DNA of 64,000 nucleotides from SHZL01 sp963784425 (lineage in GTDB: Bacteria; Pseudomonadota; Gammaproteobacteria; Xanthomonadales; SZUA-36): the NCBI GenBank assembly GCA_963784425.1, contig CAWARM010000011.1, positions 558,001 through 622,000 of the forward strand. Direction: 5' to 3'. Position numbers and translations under genes: made by a program. The notes under the pieces were generated by a model. It saw only the letters and a program-made list of their open reading frames with translations, had not been told where the DNA came from and made no database searches. This document shows, in pieces, positions 51,601-60,221 of the stretch; position 1 is the first letter of the stretch; every line of letters begins with the position of its first letter.

Positions 51601-52870
51601 CCGCAAGTCCGCCACCCAAGCCGGCGCCAATGAGGTCGCCTGGTGGCGTGGTAGAACCGCCGCTGAGGCCTTGCACGATGCTGGCAAAAACCCGGTCGTG
51701 GGTTGCATTGCCCACGGCAAACATCCACGGCGCGTTGGCGGGAGAACCTACAGTGCTGGCATTGGGCCCGGAGTTTCCTGCCGACGTTGCAATGAATATT
51801 CCCGCATTACGCGCGTTGAGATAGGCCATTGGAATGCTGCCCGGCAACCATGGATTGAAGGCATCGGTGCCGATGGAATAGTTGATGACATCGACACCAT
51901 CGGCAATGGCCTGGTCAATTGCCGACAGAATGGCTGAGCCCATGCACCCGCCGCCGTCAGCGATATAACACACACGGTAGACTATGATGTTGGCGTGCGG
52001 TGCAACGCCTGAAATATCGGTATTTACGCCGCCGGCAAGAGTAACGTTGACCGGATCGCCCGCAGCAATCGAGGCCACATGACTGCCATGCCCGGAATTG
52101 TCCTTGCCATTGGTGTTTTCCTCAACTACATCCGTACCTGGGTCATCCTCGACGAAATCGTATACCCCGATCAGCTTGTTATTGCACGAAACCGCGGGAT
52201 CGCTGCACAGGCCAAGCCCTGAGCCGTGCGGGTTCACATGGTGGTAGCCATCCGCAGCCGGGTCAGCAAACGAAGGGTGATCCCAGTTTATTCCCGAATC
52301 AATGATACCGATAAGCATTCCCTCGCCACGGTTTGCCGCAAAACCGCTTTGCCCGGACCAGATCTCCGCAGCGCCTATCCATTTCGGGCCTGCATCGGTT
52401 TCCAGCCGCTGCCGCGTATCTTTCCGGACGGACTTGACCATGGGGGATGAGGCGAGGCTCGCGGCTTCGCTGGCGGTCAGATCCAGGGCCATGCCATTGA
52501 GGGCGTAACGATATACAGCACCCGGTTTTATGGTGCGGCCCAGTAACCGTGCTGCCTGTACTTTGAACACCTCGTGGGTTTGATCAAGGTAGTTCAGGTA
52601 AGCCCGCGATTGCGGCGAACGAACATCCAGTTTTCGCGCCCCGGTAACAGCAGGGCTGGTGGCCTCGAGGCGCTCCGGCTGTGAAGACTGCAGCTGCACC
52701 GCAAGTTTCCCGCCCGCATAAGCGGCCAGTGCGGCATCATGGAATTCCACGATATAGCGTTGCAGCTGAGCAGGTGGAGCCAACTTATCTTCGGCAGATA
52801 CTGACGCAACCAGAACCGCAAGCAGAACACCGGCCAGTGCGACAAAAACCCTGTTCCATCCTGAACACAT
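48674..52870 (-). CDS. Secreted subtilisin-like S8 serine protease with PA and C-terminal modules
   Basis: 1398 residues. Signal peptide (to about residue 26), an I9-type inhibitor/propeptide, then the S8 domain with Asp191 (IGIIDSG), His261 (GHGSHVAS), oxyanion Asn in SAGNSGP and Ser600 (GTSMSSPHMAGAAAL). A protease-associated domain is inserted around residues 410-540. Beta-sandwich and PPC-like modules follow. The C-terminus has two W-rich repeats (VWYAYDDAGQPTWYI, VHYLFDASGEPRWIL) related to the module at 10680-11811. ATG 52868-52870 has AAGGA upstream. It starts 11 bases after the glutathione reductase stop, so they may be co-transcribed. It is expected to degrade extracellular proteins. 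Confidence 0.9.
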   Translation of the reverse strand: MCSGWNRVFVALAGVLLAVLVASVSAEDKLAPPAQLQRYIVEFHDAALAAYAGGKLAVQLQSSQPERLEATSPAVTGARKLDVRSPQSRAYLNYLDQTHEVFKVQAARLLGRTIKPGAVYRYALNGMALDLTASEAASLASSPMVKSVRKDTRQRLETDAGPKWIGAAEIWSGQSGFAANRGEGMLIGIIDSGINWDHPSFADPAADGYHHVNPHGSGLGLCSDPAVSCNNKLIGVYDFVEDDPGTDVVEENTNGKDNSGHGSHVASIAAGDPVNVTLAGGVNTDISGVAPHANIIVYRVCYIADGGGCMGSAILSAIDQAIADGVDVINYSIGTDAFNPWLPGSIPMAYLNARNAGIFIATSAGNSGPNASTVGSPANAPWMFAVGNATHDRVFASIVQGLSGGSTTPPGDLIGAGLGGGLAGRKIVHARDYGFALCGTGTAELKSSCEANLGQSNPWKGSKPFSGEIVVCDRGEYGRVEKGKNVLLAGAGGLILANTDEDGESIVADEHCLPASHIGDKDGDKLRTWLASGIGHRGSLSGFTLARDEKFADQVNASSSRGPATSPVQNTLKPNVIAPGTSILGASNTGQELLILTGTSMSSPHMAGAAALVRAVHPDWSVAQVASALETTATAELAKDSDGTVATPHERGAGRPRLGEAVNAGLYLDVSGAQFTSANPATGGDPKNLNLSSLVDASCQGSCSFNRTLTDQMGGGSWTATPVNFPAGVQVSITPATFTLSNHAAKTVSVSVNLLPSGIVGEWVYGDIRLTAAGSSEQVLTVAVYSSGGDLPDKWLITDKRDTGWKEFSLGNLTAMPDATFTSGGLVPKTRTTRTLKQDPTANSPQAEKGHLTASPEDPFDGGEGVFTVWHNLPQGGLWLHAETLASTAQDLDLFVGRDDNGDGTADEDEQICKSSSPIDIENCDLFNVPAGNYWIVVQNWDGTVASGDEVTLLSAAVESGNHATLIATGPGKVAANASFTVRASWSDVNAASGEEWLGAVGIGTRGDRPNDIGVIPVYFNRNGYEAPQTLPLMNGSTHKIGLGANAMHDRMFVDVPEGVTSLNMVAQGEGSSQNNALTVELFRQDFNAALGSPPFAQLPGGLATSGSASGSGGNGPTVTLNGPVTPGRYFVKLSNTSASPVSASIVATLTSSASSLKPHRGLWNFDRSISQGAEWNSVGANNFSVWYAYDDAGQPTWYIASGAAVTGNVWTADLLRVTNDGAAQQESVVGKLSITFLADNKLIYSYIVLGQAGFDAMHPNGPNTCPVIGGGAKSYTGHWYRGVSGLGGSTVLVYQSAQAQVHYLFDASGEPRWILAADDANQSATATEIPLLQFKGFCAVCTPVAVTNTPIGKVKRTFTSQTAGSWILNFDLASPLSQSINRTDSIKKLSDTLSCDS

Positions 52871-52881
52871 GACTGATTCCT

Positions 52882-54264
52882 TCACTGGCCTTGCCGACCG
52901 TGTTGACGATTGGCCGGGTGTCTCATGGTTACCAACTCTTCAGCTGCTGTCGGGTGGATGCCGATGGTGGCGTCAAACTGGTCTTTGGTCAAACCCGATT
53001 TTACCGCTACTGCGAAGCCCTGGACAATTTCCGGCGCGTCCTGGCCGACGATGTGTATCCCGACCACTTTTTGTGTTGCCCTGGCGACAATCAGCTTCAT
53101 CATGGTTCGTTCCTTTCGGCCCGACAAGGTATGTTTCAAAGGGAAAAATCGTGAGCTGTAGACATCAATTTCTCCAAAATGGTGCTGCGCATCCGCTTCG
53201 CTGAATCCAACCGTGCCAACAGGGGGTTGGGAAAAAACGGCAGACGGGACAAATTCATGCGTAACAGCACGTGCTTTCCCACCAAAAACTGAATCGGCAA
53301 AAGCATGCCCTTCATAAATCGCCACCGGGGTCAGGTTCAACCGGCTGGTGACGTCACCCACTGCATAAATATGGTCTACGTTGGTACGGGAAAACTCGTT
53401 CACCCGCACTCTTCCGTCCGGATTTACTTCCACACCGCTGTTTTGGATGTCCAGGCCGGCGACATTGGGTATGCGCCCGGTGGCAAACATGACCTGGTCA
53501 ACTTCAAGGGCCTTGCCATCAGCAAATCGTACGTTCAGGCCGCCGGAACCGGGTTGACGGTCAATTCGCTTCACGTCGCTCTGCAGGAGCAGGCAAACGC
53601 CCTTGTTTTGCATTTCCTGGCCAACAAACTTGCGCACCTCCTGGTCAAATCCACGTAACACCGCATCACCTCGGTAGGACTGCGTCACACTGACGCCCAA
53701 GCCGTTAAATATGCCGGCAAATTCACAAGCAATATAGCCCCCGCCAACAATCAGGATCCGTCCAGGCAGTTCGCCAAGATCAAAGGCTTCGTTCGAGGTA
53801 ATGGCATGTTCACTTCCCGGAATGTCCGGGGTCCACGGACGTCCGCCGGTGGCAATCAGAATATGCGCTGCACTCACCACGCGGTCGCCAACACGAACAC
53901 TGTGCGCGCCTACAAAGCTTCCGCGCTGCTGAAACAGGGCGACGCCTGAATCCTTCAGCAGTCGCAGATAAATGCCGTTCAAGCGGTCAATTTCCCTGTC
54001 CTTGGCGGCGATCAGGTCAGGCCAGCTGAACTTTGGCCTTGCTACAGTCCATCCGAACCCGGCCGCATCCTCGAACTCTTCGGCAAAATGAGATGCATAG
54101 ACCAGCAGTTTTTTGGGCACGCAACCGCGAATAACACAGGTTCCACCGACCCTGCTTTCTTCGCACATCGCGACCCTGGCGCCATGGCCGGCGGCCACGC
54201 GGGCAGCGCGCACCCCACCAGAACCCGCGCCGAACACGAAGAGGTCGAAATCAAAAGGACTCAT
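52882..54264 (-). CDS. gor: Glutathione-disulfide reductase
   Basis: 460 residues with the FAD site FGAGSGGVRAARVAA, the redox pair Cys43/Cys48 in GGTCVIRGCVPKK, NADPH-binding GGGYIACEFAGIF, the second FAD site IYAVGDVTSR, and the catalytic HPTAAEELVTMR. The motif after the NADPH loop (YRGDAVLRGFDQEV) carries the arginine typical of NADPH use. It keeps glutathione reduced and supports the glutathione-dependent formaldehyde pathway encoded at 35733-37690. The start ATG 54262-54264 fits the family. Confidence 0.93.
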   Translation of the reverse strand: MSPFDFDLFVFGAGSGGVRAARVAAGHGARVAMCEESRVGGTCVIRGCVPKKLLVYASHFAEEFEDAAGFGWTVARPKFSWPDLIAAKDREIDRLNGIYLRLLKDSGVALFQQRGSFVGAHSVRVGDRVVSAAHILIATGGRPWTPDIPGSEHAITSNEAFDLGELPGRILIVGGGYIACEFAGIFNGLGVSVTQSYRGDAVLRGFDQEVRKFVGQEMQNKGVCLLLQSDVKRIDRQPGSGGLNVRFADGKALEVDQVMFATGRIPNVAGLDIQNSGVEVNPDGRVRVNEFSRTNVDHIYAVGDVTSRLNLTPVAIYEGHAFADSVFGGKARAVTHEFVPSAVFSQPPVGTVGFSEADAQHHFGEIDVYSSRFFPLKHTLSGRKERTMMKLIVARATQKVVGIHIVGQDAPEIVQGFAVAVKSGLTKDQFDATIGIHPTAAEELVTMRHPANRQHGRQGQ

Positions 54265-54458
54265 CTGGCGGCTCCAAAGATGTATCTTTCATACCAAGCA
54301 GCGGGGACCAGCCAACACGCAGCGCACGCACATTGACTGCATCCAATTTACAGCATAGCCCAAGCCGGAAAGCCGGACTTGTCCATAGCAGACCCAAATT
54401 TGACATACAATCGTGCACCCGTCAGGTATGAAGCCGAAACAATACCCGGAAAGATGCA

Positions 54459-54472
54459 TTGACTTGCATCAA
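54459..54472 (+). promoter_or_regulatory. FNR/Anr-type box upstream of ccmA
   Basis: TTGACTTGCATCAA fits the FNR/Anr consensus TTGAT-N4-ATCAA with one mismatch in the left half. It lies 82 bases before the ccmA start. Oxygen-responsive control of cytochrome c maturation is common in gammaproteobacteria. No regulator gene is in the window. Confidence 0.5.
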
Positions 54473-54491
54473 TCAATATCTGCTTGTGCAT

Positions 54492-54512
54492 GGACTTGCC
54501 GGTGACAAGTCC
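54492..54512 (+). promoter_or_regulatory. Hairpin in the ccmA leader
   Basis: Inverted repeat GGACTTG / CAAGTCC with a 7-base loop, between the FNR-like box and the ccmA start. It may be an operator or a leader hairpin. No T-run follows. Confidence 0.35.
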
Positions 54513-54553
54513 TTAGCATAGCGCAAACTCTGTACAAGCCCTCCCGTGAACCC

Positions 54554-55147
54554 ATGCTTTCAGTCTTACAGATCACCCTGGAACGCCATTTTCAGCCGGT
54601 ATTTGAGCCGCTGGACTTCCACCTGGATCGCGGCGCAGTATTACTGATCACCGGCGCCAACGGCTGTGGCAAGACCACCCTGATCCGGCTCCTGGCAGGC
54701 ATACTGACGCCAACCAGTGGAACATTACAGTCAAGCGCACAAGGCACAGCTTATGTCGGACATTCCCTGGCTCTCAAGGACGACCTCAGCGTTGAGGAAA
54801 ATGTCCGGTTTGTGCGCAATTTTCACGATGCGAGCCGGCATTCTGTTGACGATGTAATTTTCCGGGTAGGCTTGCACCGGGTTTCGCACCAACCGGCACG
54901 GACACTTTCAGCTGGCCAGCGCAAGCGTTGTGCATTGGCCCGCCTGCTATTGATCCCCGCCGAATTATGGCTGCTGGATGAGCCCTATTCCAGCCTGGAC
55001 GATGAAGGCATTGAGCTTGTCGATGACTTGTTGGCAGAACATGTGCAGCTGGGCGGTAGTTGCGTTTTGGCTTCCCATGGCCGGCACCGCCCGTCCATAA
55101 GGGAAAGGACGGAAATCAAATTGATTTCCGGCGCTCACGGCATATGA
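54554..55147 (+). CDS. ccmA: Heme exporter ATP-binding subunit CcmA
   Basis: 197 residues of a compact ABC ATPase: Walker A GANGCGKTT (34-42), signature LSAGQRKR and Walker B LWLLDEPYSSLDDEG. With CcmB it powers release of heme-loaded CcmE. First gene of the ccm operon, overlapping ccmB by ATGA. Confidence 0.95.
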   Translation: MLSVLQITLERHFQPVFEPLDFHLDRGAVLLITGANGCGKTTLIRLLAGILTPTSGTLQSSAQGTAYVGHSLALKDDLSVEENVRFVRNFHDASRHSVDDVIFRVGLHRVSHQPARTLSAGQRKRCALARLLLIPAELWLLDEPYSSLDDEGIELVDDLLAEHVQLGGSCVLASHGRHRPSIRERTEIKLISGAHGI

Positions 55148-55839
55148 ACCGGCCGGTGCACAACGCCAGTGTTTCCCGTGCATTCTTTGCACTGCTTCGC
55201 CGCGACCTGCTGTTAGCTTTCCGGCGGCGCACAGAACTGCTGCTGCCGGTGATGTTCCTGTTGGTGGTTGTCAGCCTTTTTCCGCTCGGCATTGGCCCTG
55301 AGCCGGCCTTGCTGGGACGCATTGCACCGGGCGTGCTGTGGATTGCCGCTTTGCTGGCAACCGTTATTTCCCTTGAAAGCCTGTTTCGCTCCGATTTCGA
55401 GGACGGTACGCTGGAACAATACGTGATCAGCGGCCATCCGCTTACCGTCATCGTGCTGGCAAAAATCCTGGCGCACTGGCTGGTGGCCGGCCTGCCCCTG
55501 GTCCTCATGTCGCCTTTGCTGGCCATCTGGATGAACCTGCCCGGACCATCCATGGGGGTCATGATTGCCAGCCTTGCCCTGGCCACACCTATACTCAGCT
55601 TTATCGGAGCCATAGGCGCAGGTTTGACTGTTAGCTTGCGCCGCGGCGGCCAGTTGCTTTCATTGCTGGTTTTTCCTTTATATGTACCGGTATTGATCGT
55701 CGCCACCGGTGGTATCATGGCAGCCGCAGACGGCTTGCCCTACGGTGCATTCCTGGGCTTATTGACTGCCGGACTGATTGCATCCTTTACTTTGGCGCCG
55801 TTTGCGGCTGCGGCTGCCTTGAAGATCAGCTTGTCATGA
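55144..55839 (+). CDS. ccmB: Heme exporter permease CcmB
   Basis: 231 residues with six membrane segments. The N-terminal FFALLRRDLLLAFRRRTELLLPVMFLL and the SLFRSDFEDGTLEQ motif are diagnostic for CcmB. ATG 55144 overlaps the ccmA stop; the longer open frame upstream lies inside ccmA. Confidence 0.94.
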   Translation: MNRPVHNASVSRAFFALLRRDLLLAFRRRTELLLPVMFLLVVVSLFPLGIGPEPALLGRIAPGVLWIAALLATVISLESLFRSDFEDGTLEQYVISGHPLTVIVLAKILAHWLVAGLPLVLMSPLLAIWMNLPGPSMGVMIASLALATPILSFIGAIGAGLTVSLRRGGQLLSLLVFPLYVPVLIVATGGIMAAADGLPYGAFLGLLTAGLIASFTLAPFAAAAALKISLS

Positions 55840-55867
55840 ACCCATTTCATGCAATTAATTGGCCAAG

Positions 55868-56662
55868 ATGAATACAAGACCCGGAAAAAATGCTTTCGTA
55901 CTGTTTATTCACAAACTGGGATCGCCACCATGGTTCTACCAGTTCGCCGGGAAGCTGATCCCCTGGTTTTGGTCGCTATTCATTGTGCTGACTCTTGGCG
56001 GCCTCTACCTCGGGCTGTTTGATTCACCGGCAGACTACCAGCAAGGTGAAAGCGTCCGCATAATGTATATCCATGTGCCGGCCGCATGGATGTCGATGCT
56101 GATTTATGGTGCCATGGCAGTTATGGGTTTTGTTGCGCTGGTGTGGCGCATCCGCATGATGGAGATCCTGGCCATGAGCAGCGCGCCCATCGGAGCGGCA
56201 TTTACCCTAGCTGCCCTGATCTCGGGCTCCTTATGGGGTCGCCCTACGTGGGGCACCTATTGGGTATGGGATGCGCGCCTGACCAGTGAGTTGGTTTTGC
56301 TGTTCCTCTTCATCGGCGTTATGGCCTTGTACCATGCCTTCGACGAACCGCGCAAAGGCGCAAGGGCAGCCTGCCTGCTGGCTCTGGTTGGGCTGGTCAA
56401 CTTGCCCATCATTCATTTCTCCGTCAAATGGTGGAATACCCTGCACCAGGGCAGCAGCATCAGTGCCACTGGCAGTACCATTCATCCAAGCATGTTGTGG
56501 CCCTTGCTGATCATGGCGGTTGCCACGAAGTTTTTTTACGCCGCCAATGTGCTTACCCGGGCGCGTGTTGTGCTGCTGGAACAGGACGTACGCAAAACCT
56601 GGGTCCAGGAGGCGATTGACAAAAAAACTACCCCATTGCAGAAAGGAGACAGCGATTCATGA
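55868..56662 (+). CDS. ccmC: Heme exporter protein CcmC
   Basis: 264 residues, six membrane segments. The tryptophan-rich WGTYWVWDARLT motif for periplasmic heme handling is present, flanked by heme-ligand histidines (IHVPAAWMS and IHFSVKWWNTLHQG). It loads heme onto CcmE. ATG 55868 is preferred to the TTG at 55859. It overlaps ccmD by ATGA. Confidence 0.94.
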   Translation: MNTRPGKNAFVLFIHKLGSPPWFYQFAGKLIPWFWSLFIVLTLGGLYLGLFDSPADYQQGESVRIMYIHVPAAWMSMLIYGAMAVMGFVALVWRIRMMEILAMSSAPIGAAFTLAALISGSLWGRPTWGTYWVWDARLTSELVLLFLFIGVMALYHAFDEPRKGARAACLLALVGLVNLPIIHFSVKWWNTLHQGSSISATGSTIHPSMLWPLLIMAVATKFFYAANVLTRARVVLLEQDVRKTWVQEAIDKKTTPLQKGDSDS

Positions 56663-56808
56663 ATCACGCACCATTCATCTGGTCGGCTTACGGCGCAACT
56701 GCATTGATCCTGCTATGGACTGCGCTCAGCCCTCTTTTGCGGGCGAGGAAAGCGCTGCACACTATCCGCCTGCGTAAATCACGCGATCAAACTGATGTGG
56801 CAAACTGA
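56659..56808 (+). CDS. ccmD: Heme exporter protein CcmD
   Basis: 49 residues, too short for most gene lists: MNHAPFIWSAYGATALILLW begins it, followed by a basic tail. One membrane segment and the WSAYG start are typical of CcmD, which stabilises the CcmABC-CcmE complex. It overlaps ccmC (ATGA) and shares one base with the ccmE start (TGATG). Confidence 0.92.
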   Translation: MNHAPFIWSAYGATALILLWTALSPLLRARKALHTIRLRKSRDQTDVAN

Positions 56809-57293
56809 TGACACCCACCCGTAAGCGCCGCCTGATTGCCGTATTGCTGATTCTCGTTGGCGTGAGTGTGGCTGGCGCCGTCACGTTTTATTCATTGCAG
56901 CAGAATATGCTGTACTTCCAGAGCCCGAGTGAACTGGCGCAACTGTCCATGCCGGTGGGGCGGCAATTCCGGCTGGGCGGCCTGGTCGAGAAGGGTAGCG
57001 TGCAACGGGCTCAGGACGGGCTGGCAGTGCAATTCACTGTCACCGACTACCAGAAAGAAATCACGGTGCATTATGTCGGCATCCTGCCCGACCTTTTTCG
57101 TGAAGGCCAGGGTGTGATTGCTCGCGGTGCTCTGGATGAAGACGGCCTGTTCCAGGCCAGTGAAATCCTGGCCAAACATGATGAAAAGTATATGCCACCG
57201 GAAGTTGCCGATGCACTGAAGAAATCCGGGCATCCCGCAACCGAAGATCCTTCGGCCAACAAGAATTCAGTAGATGGGACCAAAAAACCATGA
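56808..57293 (+). CDS. ccmE: Cytochrome c heme chaperone CcmE
   Basis: 161 residues with an N-terminal membrane anchor and an OB-fold. The heme-attaching histidine lies in LAKHDEKYMPPEV, the family motif. FRLGGLVEKGSV and VRFxVTDxxxxVxVxYxG-type strands are present. It passes heme to CcmF. Confidence 0.95.
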   Translation: MTPTRKRRLIAVLLILVGVSVAGAVTFYSLQQNMLYFQSPSELAQLSMPVGRQFRLGGLVEKGSVQRAQDGLAVQFTVTDYQKEITVHYVGILPDLFREGQGVIARGALDEDGLFQASEILAKHDEKYMPPEVADALKKSGHPATEDPSANKNSVDGTKKP

Positions 57294-59266
57294 CCCCGGA
57301 ACTGGGACAGGTACTGTTACTGGCGGCATTGTTGCAGGCAGTCATCCTGGGCAGCCTGCCCTTTTGGGGTGCCTATTCAGGAAACCATCGACTGATGCGC
57401 GTGGGTTTCCATGCTGCCCTGGTGCATTTTGCCCTGGTTGCAGGCGCTTTCAGTCTTTTGGCATGGGCATTTATTTCGCAGGACTTTTCGGTTGAATACG
57501 TCGCGCGCAATAGCAGCTCTCAATTGCCAATTGAATACCGCATCACCGCGGTTTGGGGAGCGCACGAAGGCTCACAGTTGTTGTGGGTGCTGATCCTGTC
57601 CACCTGGACTGCAGCAGTGGCGCTGTTCAGCCGGCGTCTGCCCGATGCATTTCGCGCTCGTGTGCTGGGAGTGTTAGGCCTGGTGAGTACCGGCTTCCTG
57701 CTGTTCATCATTTATACCTCCAACCCCTTTCTGCGCTTGCTGCCGCCAGCCGCAGAGGGCATGGACCTCAATCCCTTGCTGCAGGATGTGGGCATGATCA
57801 TCCACCCGCCCTTGCTATACATGGGCTATGTCGGATTTTCGGTGGCATTTGCCTTTGCCGTGGCCGCACTTCTGGGCCAGCAGGTGAATCGTGAATGGGT
57901 CCGATGGTCGCGACCGTGGACACATGTTGCATGGTCATTTCTGACCATTGGCATTGCTCTCGGCAGCTGGTGGGCTTATTACGAACTGGGCTGGGGTGGA
58001 TGGTGGTTCTGGGATCCGGTAGAAAACGCTTCCTTCATGCCCTGGCTAGTGGGTACTGCCTTGATTCATTCCCAGGCTGTTACCGAAAAACGCGGTGCGT
58101 TCAGCAACTGGACCTTGATACTGGCAATCACGGCCTTTTCACTCAGCCTGCTGGGCACTTTCCTGGTTCGCTCCGGAGTGCTGACTTCAGTACATGCATT
58201 CGCATCCGATCCCGCCAGAGGCATCTTCATACTCACCTTCCTGTTTATTGTTGTGGGTGGTTCCTTACTGCTTTTTGCCTTGCGGGCACCGGGCATGATT
58301 CAGGGTGGACGCTTTTCTGCACTCTCGCGCGAGACCCTGCTTTTGTTGAACAACCTGATACTGGCTGTCATGGCGGCGATGGTTTTGATTGGCACCCTGT
58401 ACCCCCTGTTGCTGGAGGCATTGGATCTGGGCAAGATTTCTGTTGGCCCACCCTACTTCGGAACCCTGTTCGGCATGCTGCTGGTGCCCTTGGCCGTTCT
58501 GTTGCCGCTCGGCTTCAACGTGCAGTGGCAGGAAGATCATTTCCCGCGTCTGCTGAGACAGCTTTGGCTGCCCGCCCTGACTGCTGTGGCGACCGCAGGA
58601 GCGACACTGTTGTTGCTGCCCCAGGCGGGATTACTCGCCGCGGCTGCAGCTTCTGGAGGAGTGTGGATTATCACGGCGACCTTGCAGTTTTTCTTCCGCC
58701 ATGTGAGGCAGTTTCCCCGCTTTTTGCCTTCACGCAGCGAAACCGGGATGTGCCTGGCGCACATTGGCGTGGGGATCTTTCTTATTGGTGCCGGGCTTAG
58801 CAACGCCATCAGTTCGGAAAAAAACTTGCGCATGAGCAGCGGCGACAGGTTTGAAATAGCTAGCTATGAATTTGTTTTCGAAGGTACGCGGGAACTGCAA
58901 GGGTCAAATTACGTCGCGGATGAAGGTGAATTTACGGTTTACCAAAACGGTAGACGGATCGCCAGCATGCACCCCCAAAAGCGCCGTTATCTTGTTGGCG
59001 GGCAGATCATGACCGAGGCGGCAATTGACCCGGGACTTACGCGGGATCTGTATGTTTCCCTGGGGGAGCCACTCGACGAACGGGGCACCGCCTGGGCTGT
59101 GCGGATTTATCACAAGCCATTTATCCGCTTTATCTGGCTGGGCGCCCTGTTCATGCTGGCCGGCGGTTTGCTCGCTGCAACTGACCGGCGCTATCGCCGG
59201 CCACAAACCAGAGGGGGCTCCTCGCACGACTTGCCCGCAACCGCCACTGCGGAGCCGGTTGCATGA
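57290..59266 (+). CDS. ccmF: Cytochrome c heme lyase CcmF
   Basis: 658 residues with about 14-15 membrane segments. The heme-handling motif WGGWWFWDPVENASFMPWL is complete, with flanking histidines in GAHEGS and HPPLLYMGYVG. The soluble domain near the C-terminus precedes the last segment. It attaches heme to apocytochromes with CcmH and CcmI. Confidence 0.96.
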   Translation: MTPELGQVLLLAALLQAVILGSLPFWGAYSGNHRLMRVGFHAALVHFALVAGAFSLLAWAFISQDFSVEYVARNSSSQLPIEYRITAVWGAHEGSQLLWVLILSTWTAAVALFSRRLPDAFRARVLGVLGLVSTGFLLFIIYTSNPFLRLLPPAAEGMDLNPLLQDVGMIIHPPLLYMGYVGFSVAFAFAVAALLGQQVNREWVRWSRPWTHVAWSFLTIGIALGSWWAYYELGWGGWWFWDPVENASFMPWLVGTALIHSQAVTEKRGAFSNWTLILAITAFSLSLLGTFLVRSGVLTSVHAFASDPARGIFILTFLFIVVGGSLLLFALRAPGMIQGGRFSALSRETLLLLNNLILAVMAAMVLIGTLYPLLLEALDLGKISVGPPYFGTLFGMLLVPLAVLLPLGFNVQWQEDHFPRLLRQLWLPALTAVATAGATLLLLPQAGLLAAAAASGGVWIITATLQFFFRHVRQFPRFLPSRSETGMCLAHIGVGIFLIGAGLSNAISSEKNLRMSSGDRFEIASYEFVFEGTRELQGSNYVADEGEFTVYQNGRRIASMHPQKRRYLVGGQIMTEAAIDPGLTRDLYVSLGEPLDERGTAWAVRIYHKPFIRFIWLGALFMLAGGLLAATDRRYRRPQTRGGSSHDLPATATAEPVA

Positions 59267-59799
59267 TCGGACGTTTACTGCCCTTGATTTTGTTCCTGCT
59301 GCTGGGTGCATTACTCGCAGTAGGGTTGACCCTTTCTGATCACAAGACCGATCTGCCCTCACCTCTGATCGGAAAAGAAATACCAGAATTCCGTCTGCCA
59401 TTGCTGGGCCAGGAGACAGACACGGTCAGCCAGGCAGACTTGATCGGCGAACCGTTCCTGCTCAATGTCTGGGCCAGCTGGTGTGTGACCTGCCGAATAG
59501 AGCATCCCGTAATAAAGGCCCTGGCGACATCGGGCAAGATCCGCGTTATTGGACTGAACTACCGCGATGCACGAGAGGACGCGCTGGATTGGCTGCAGCA
59601 GTATGGCAACCCATACGCGCTGAACCTGGCAGATACCAGTGGCCGAGTCGCCATTGATTTCGGCGTGTATGCCGCACCGGAGTCTTTTCTGGTGGATGCC
59701 ACAGGCCGGATACTTTATAAACAAATTGGTGCAGTGACGCCCGATGTCATACAAAATGAGATCCTCCCGCGACTGCAACCCACGGGAGGCAGCCAGTGA
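59263..59799 (+). CDS. ccmG: Thiol:disulfide interchange protein CcmG/DsbE
   Basis: 178 residues: one N-terminal membrane anchor and a thioredoxin fold with active site WASWCVTCRIEHP (CxxC) and the YGVxAxPE-like FGVYAAPESFLVD cis-Pro region. It reduces apocytochrome cysteines before heme attachment. Confidence 0.94.
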   Translation: MIGRLLPLILFLLLGALLAVGLTLSDHKTDLPSPLIGKEIPEFRLPLLGQETDTVSQADLIGEPFLLNVWASWCVTCRIEHPVIKALATSGKIRVIGLNYRDAREDALDWLQQYGNPYALNLADTSGRVAIDFGVYAAPESFLVDATGRILYKQIGAVTPDVIQNEILPRLQPTGGSQ

Positions 59800-60221
59800 T
59801 GACGAAGCTTTTTCCACTGCTGTTCCTGGGCCTGGTGCTTGCTGCTCCCATGCAAGCGGCAGAACCCCTGGTGTTTGAAAACTCTGCCCAGGAAACCCGC
59901 TACCAGGAACTGACCAAGGAGTTGCGCTGCCTGGTTTGTCAAAACCAGGACCTTGCCGACTCAGACGCGCCGTTGGCGCAGGATCTGCGCGTGGAAATCC
60001 ACAAAATGATGATGGCTGGGCGCAGTGATGAGGAAATCAAGGCCTTCCTGGTAGACCGATACGGGGATTTTGTACTCTACCGCCCGGAGATCGGCGGTAA
60101 CACGCTGCTCCTGTGGGCCCTGCCGTTTACCTTACTGCTGGGTGGAGCCTTGGTAATCATATTTGCGATCCGACGTCGTAACCGGATTCCCGCAACGGCA
60201 GATGAAGAGCGATTCGAATGA
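59799..60221 (+). CDS. ccmH: Cytochrome c-type biogenesis protein CcmH
   Basis: 140 residues: signal peptide, LRCLVCQNQDLADSDAPLAQDLR with the redox Cys pair, then a membrane segment (ALPFTLLLGGALVIIFAI). The short form is followed by a separate ccmI, so the E. coli-type fusion is absent. ATG 59799 shares a base with the ccmG stop. Confidence 0.94.
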   Translation: MTKLFPLLFLGLVLAAPMQAAEPLVFENSAQETRYQELTKELRCLVCQNQDLADSDAPLAQDLRVEIHKMMMAGRSDEEIKAFLVDRYGDFVLYRPEIGGNTLLLWALPFTLLLGGALVIIFAIRRRNRIPATADEERFE

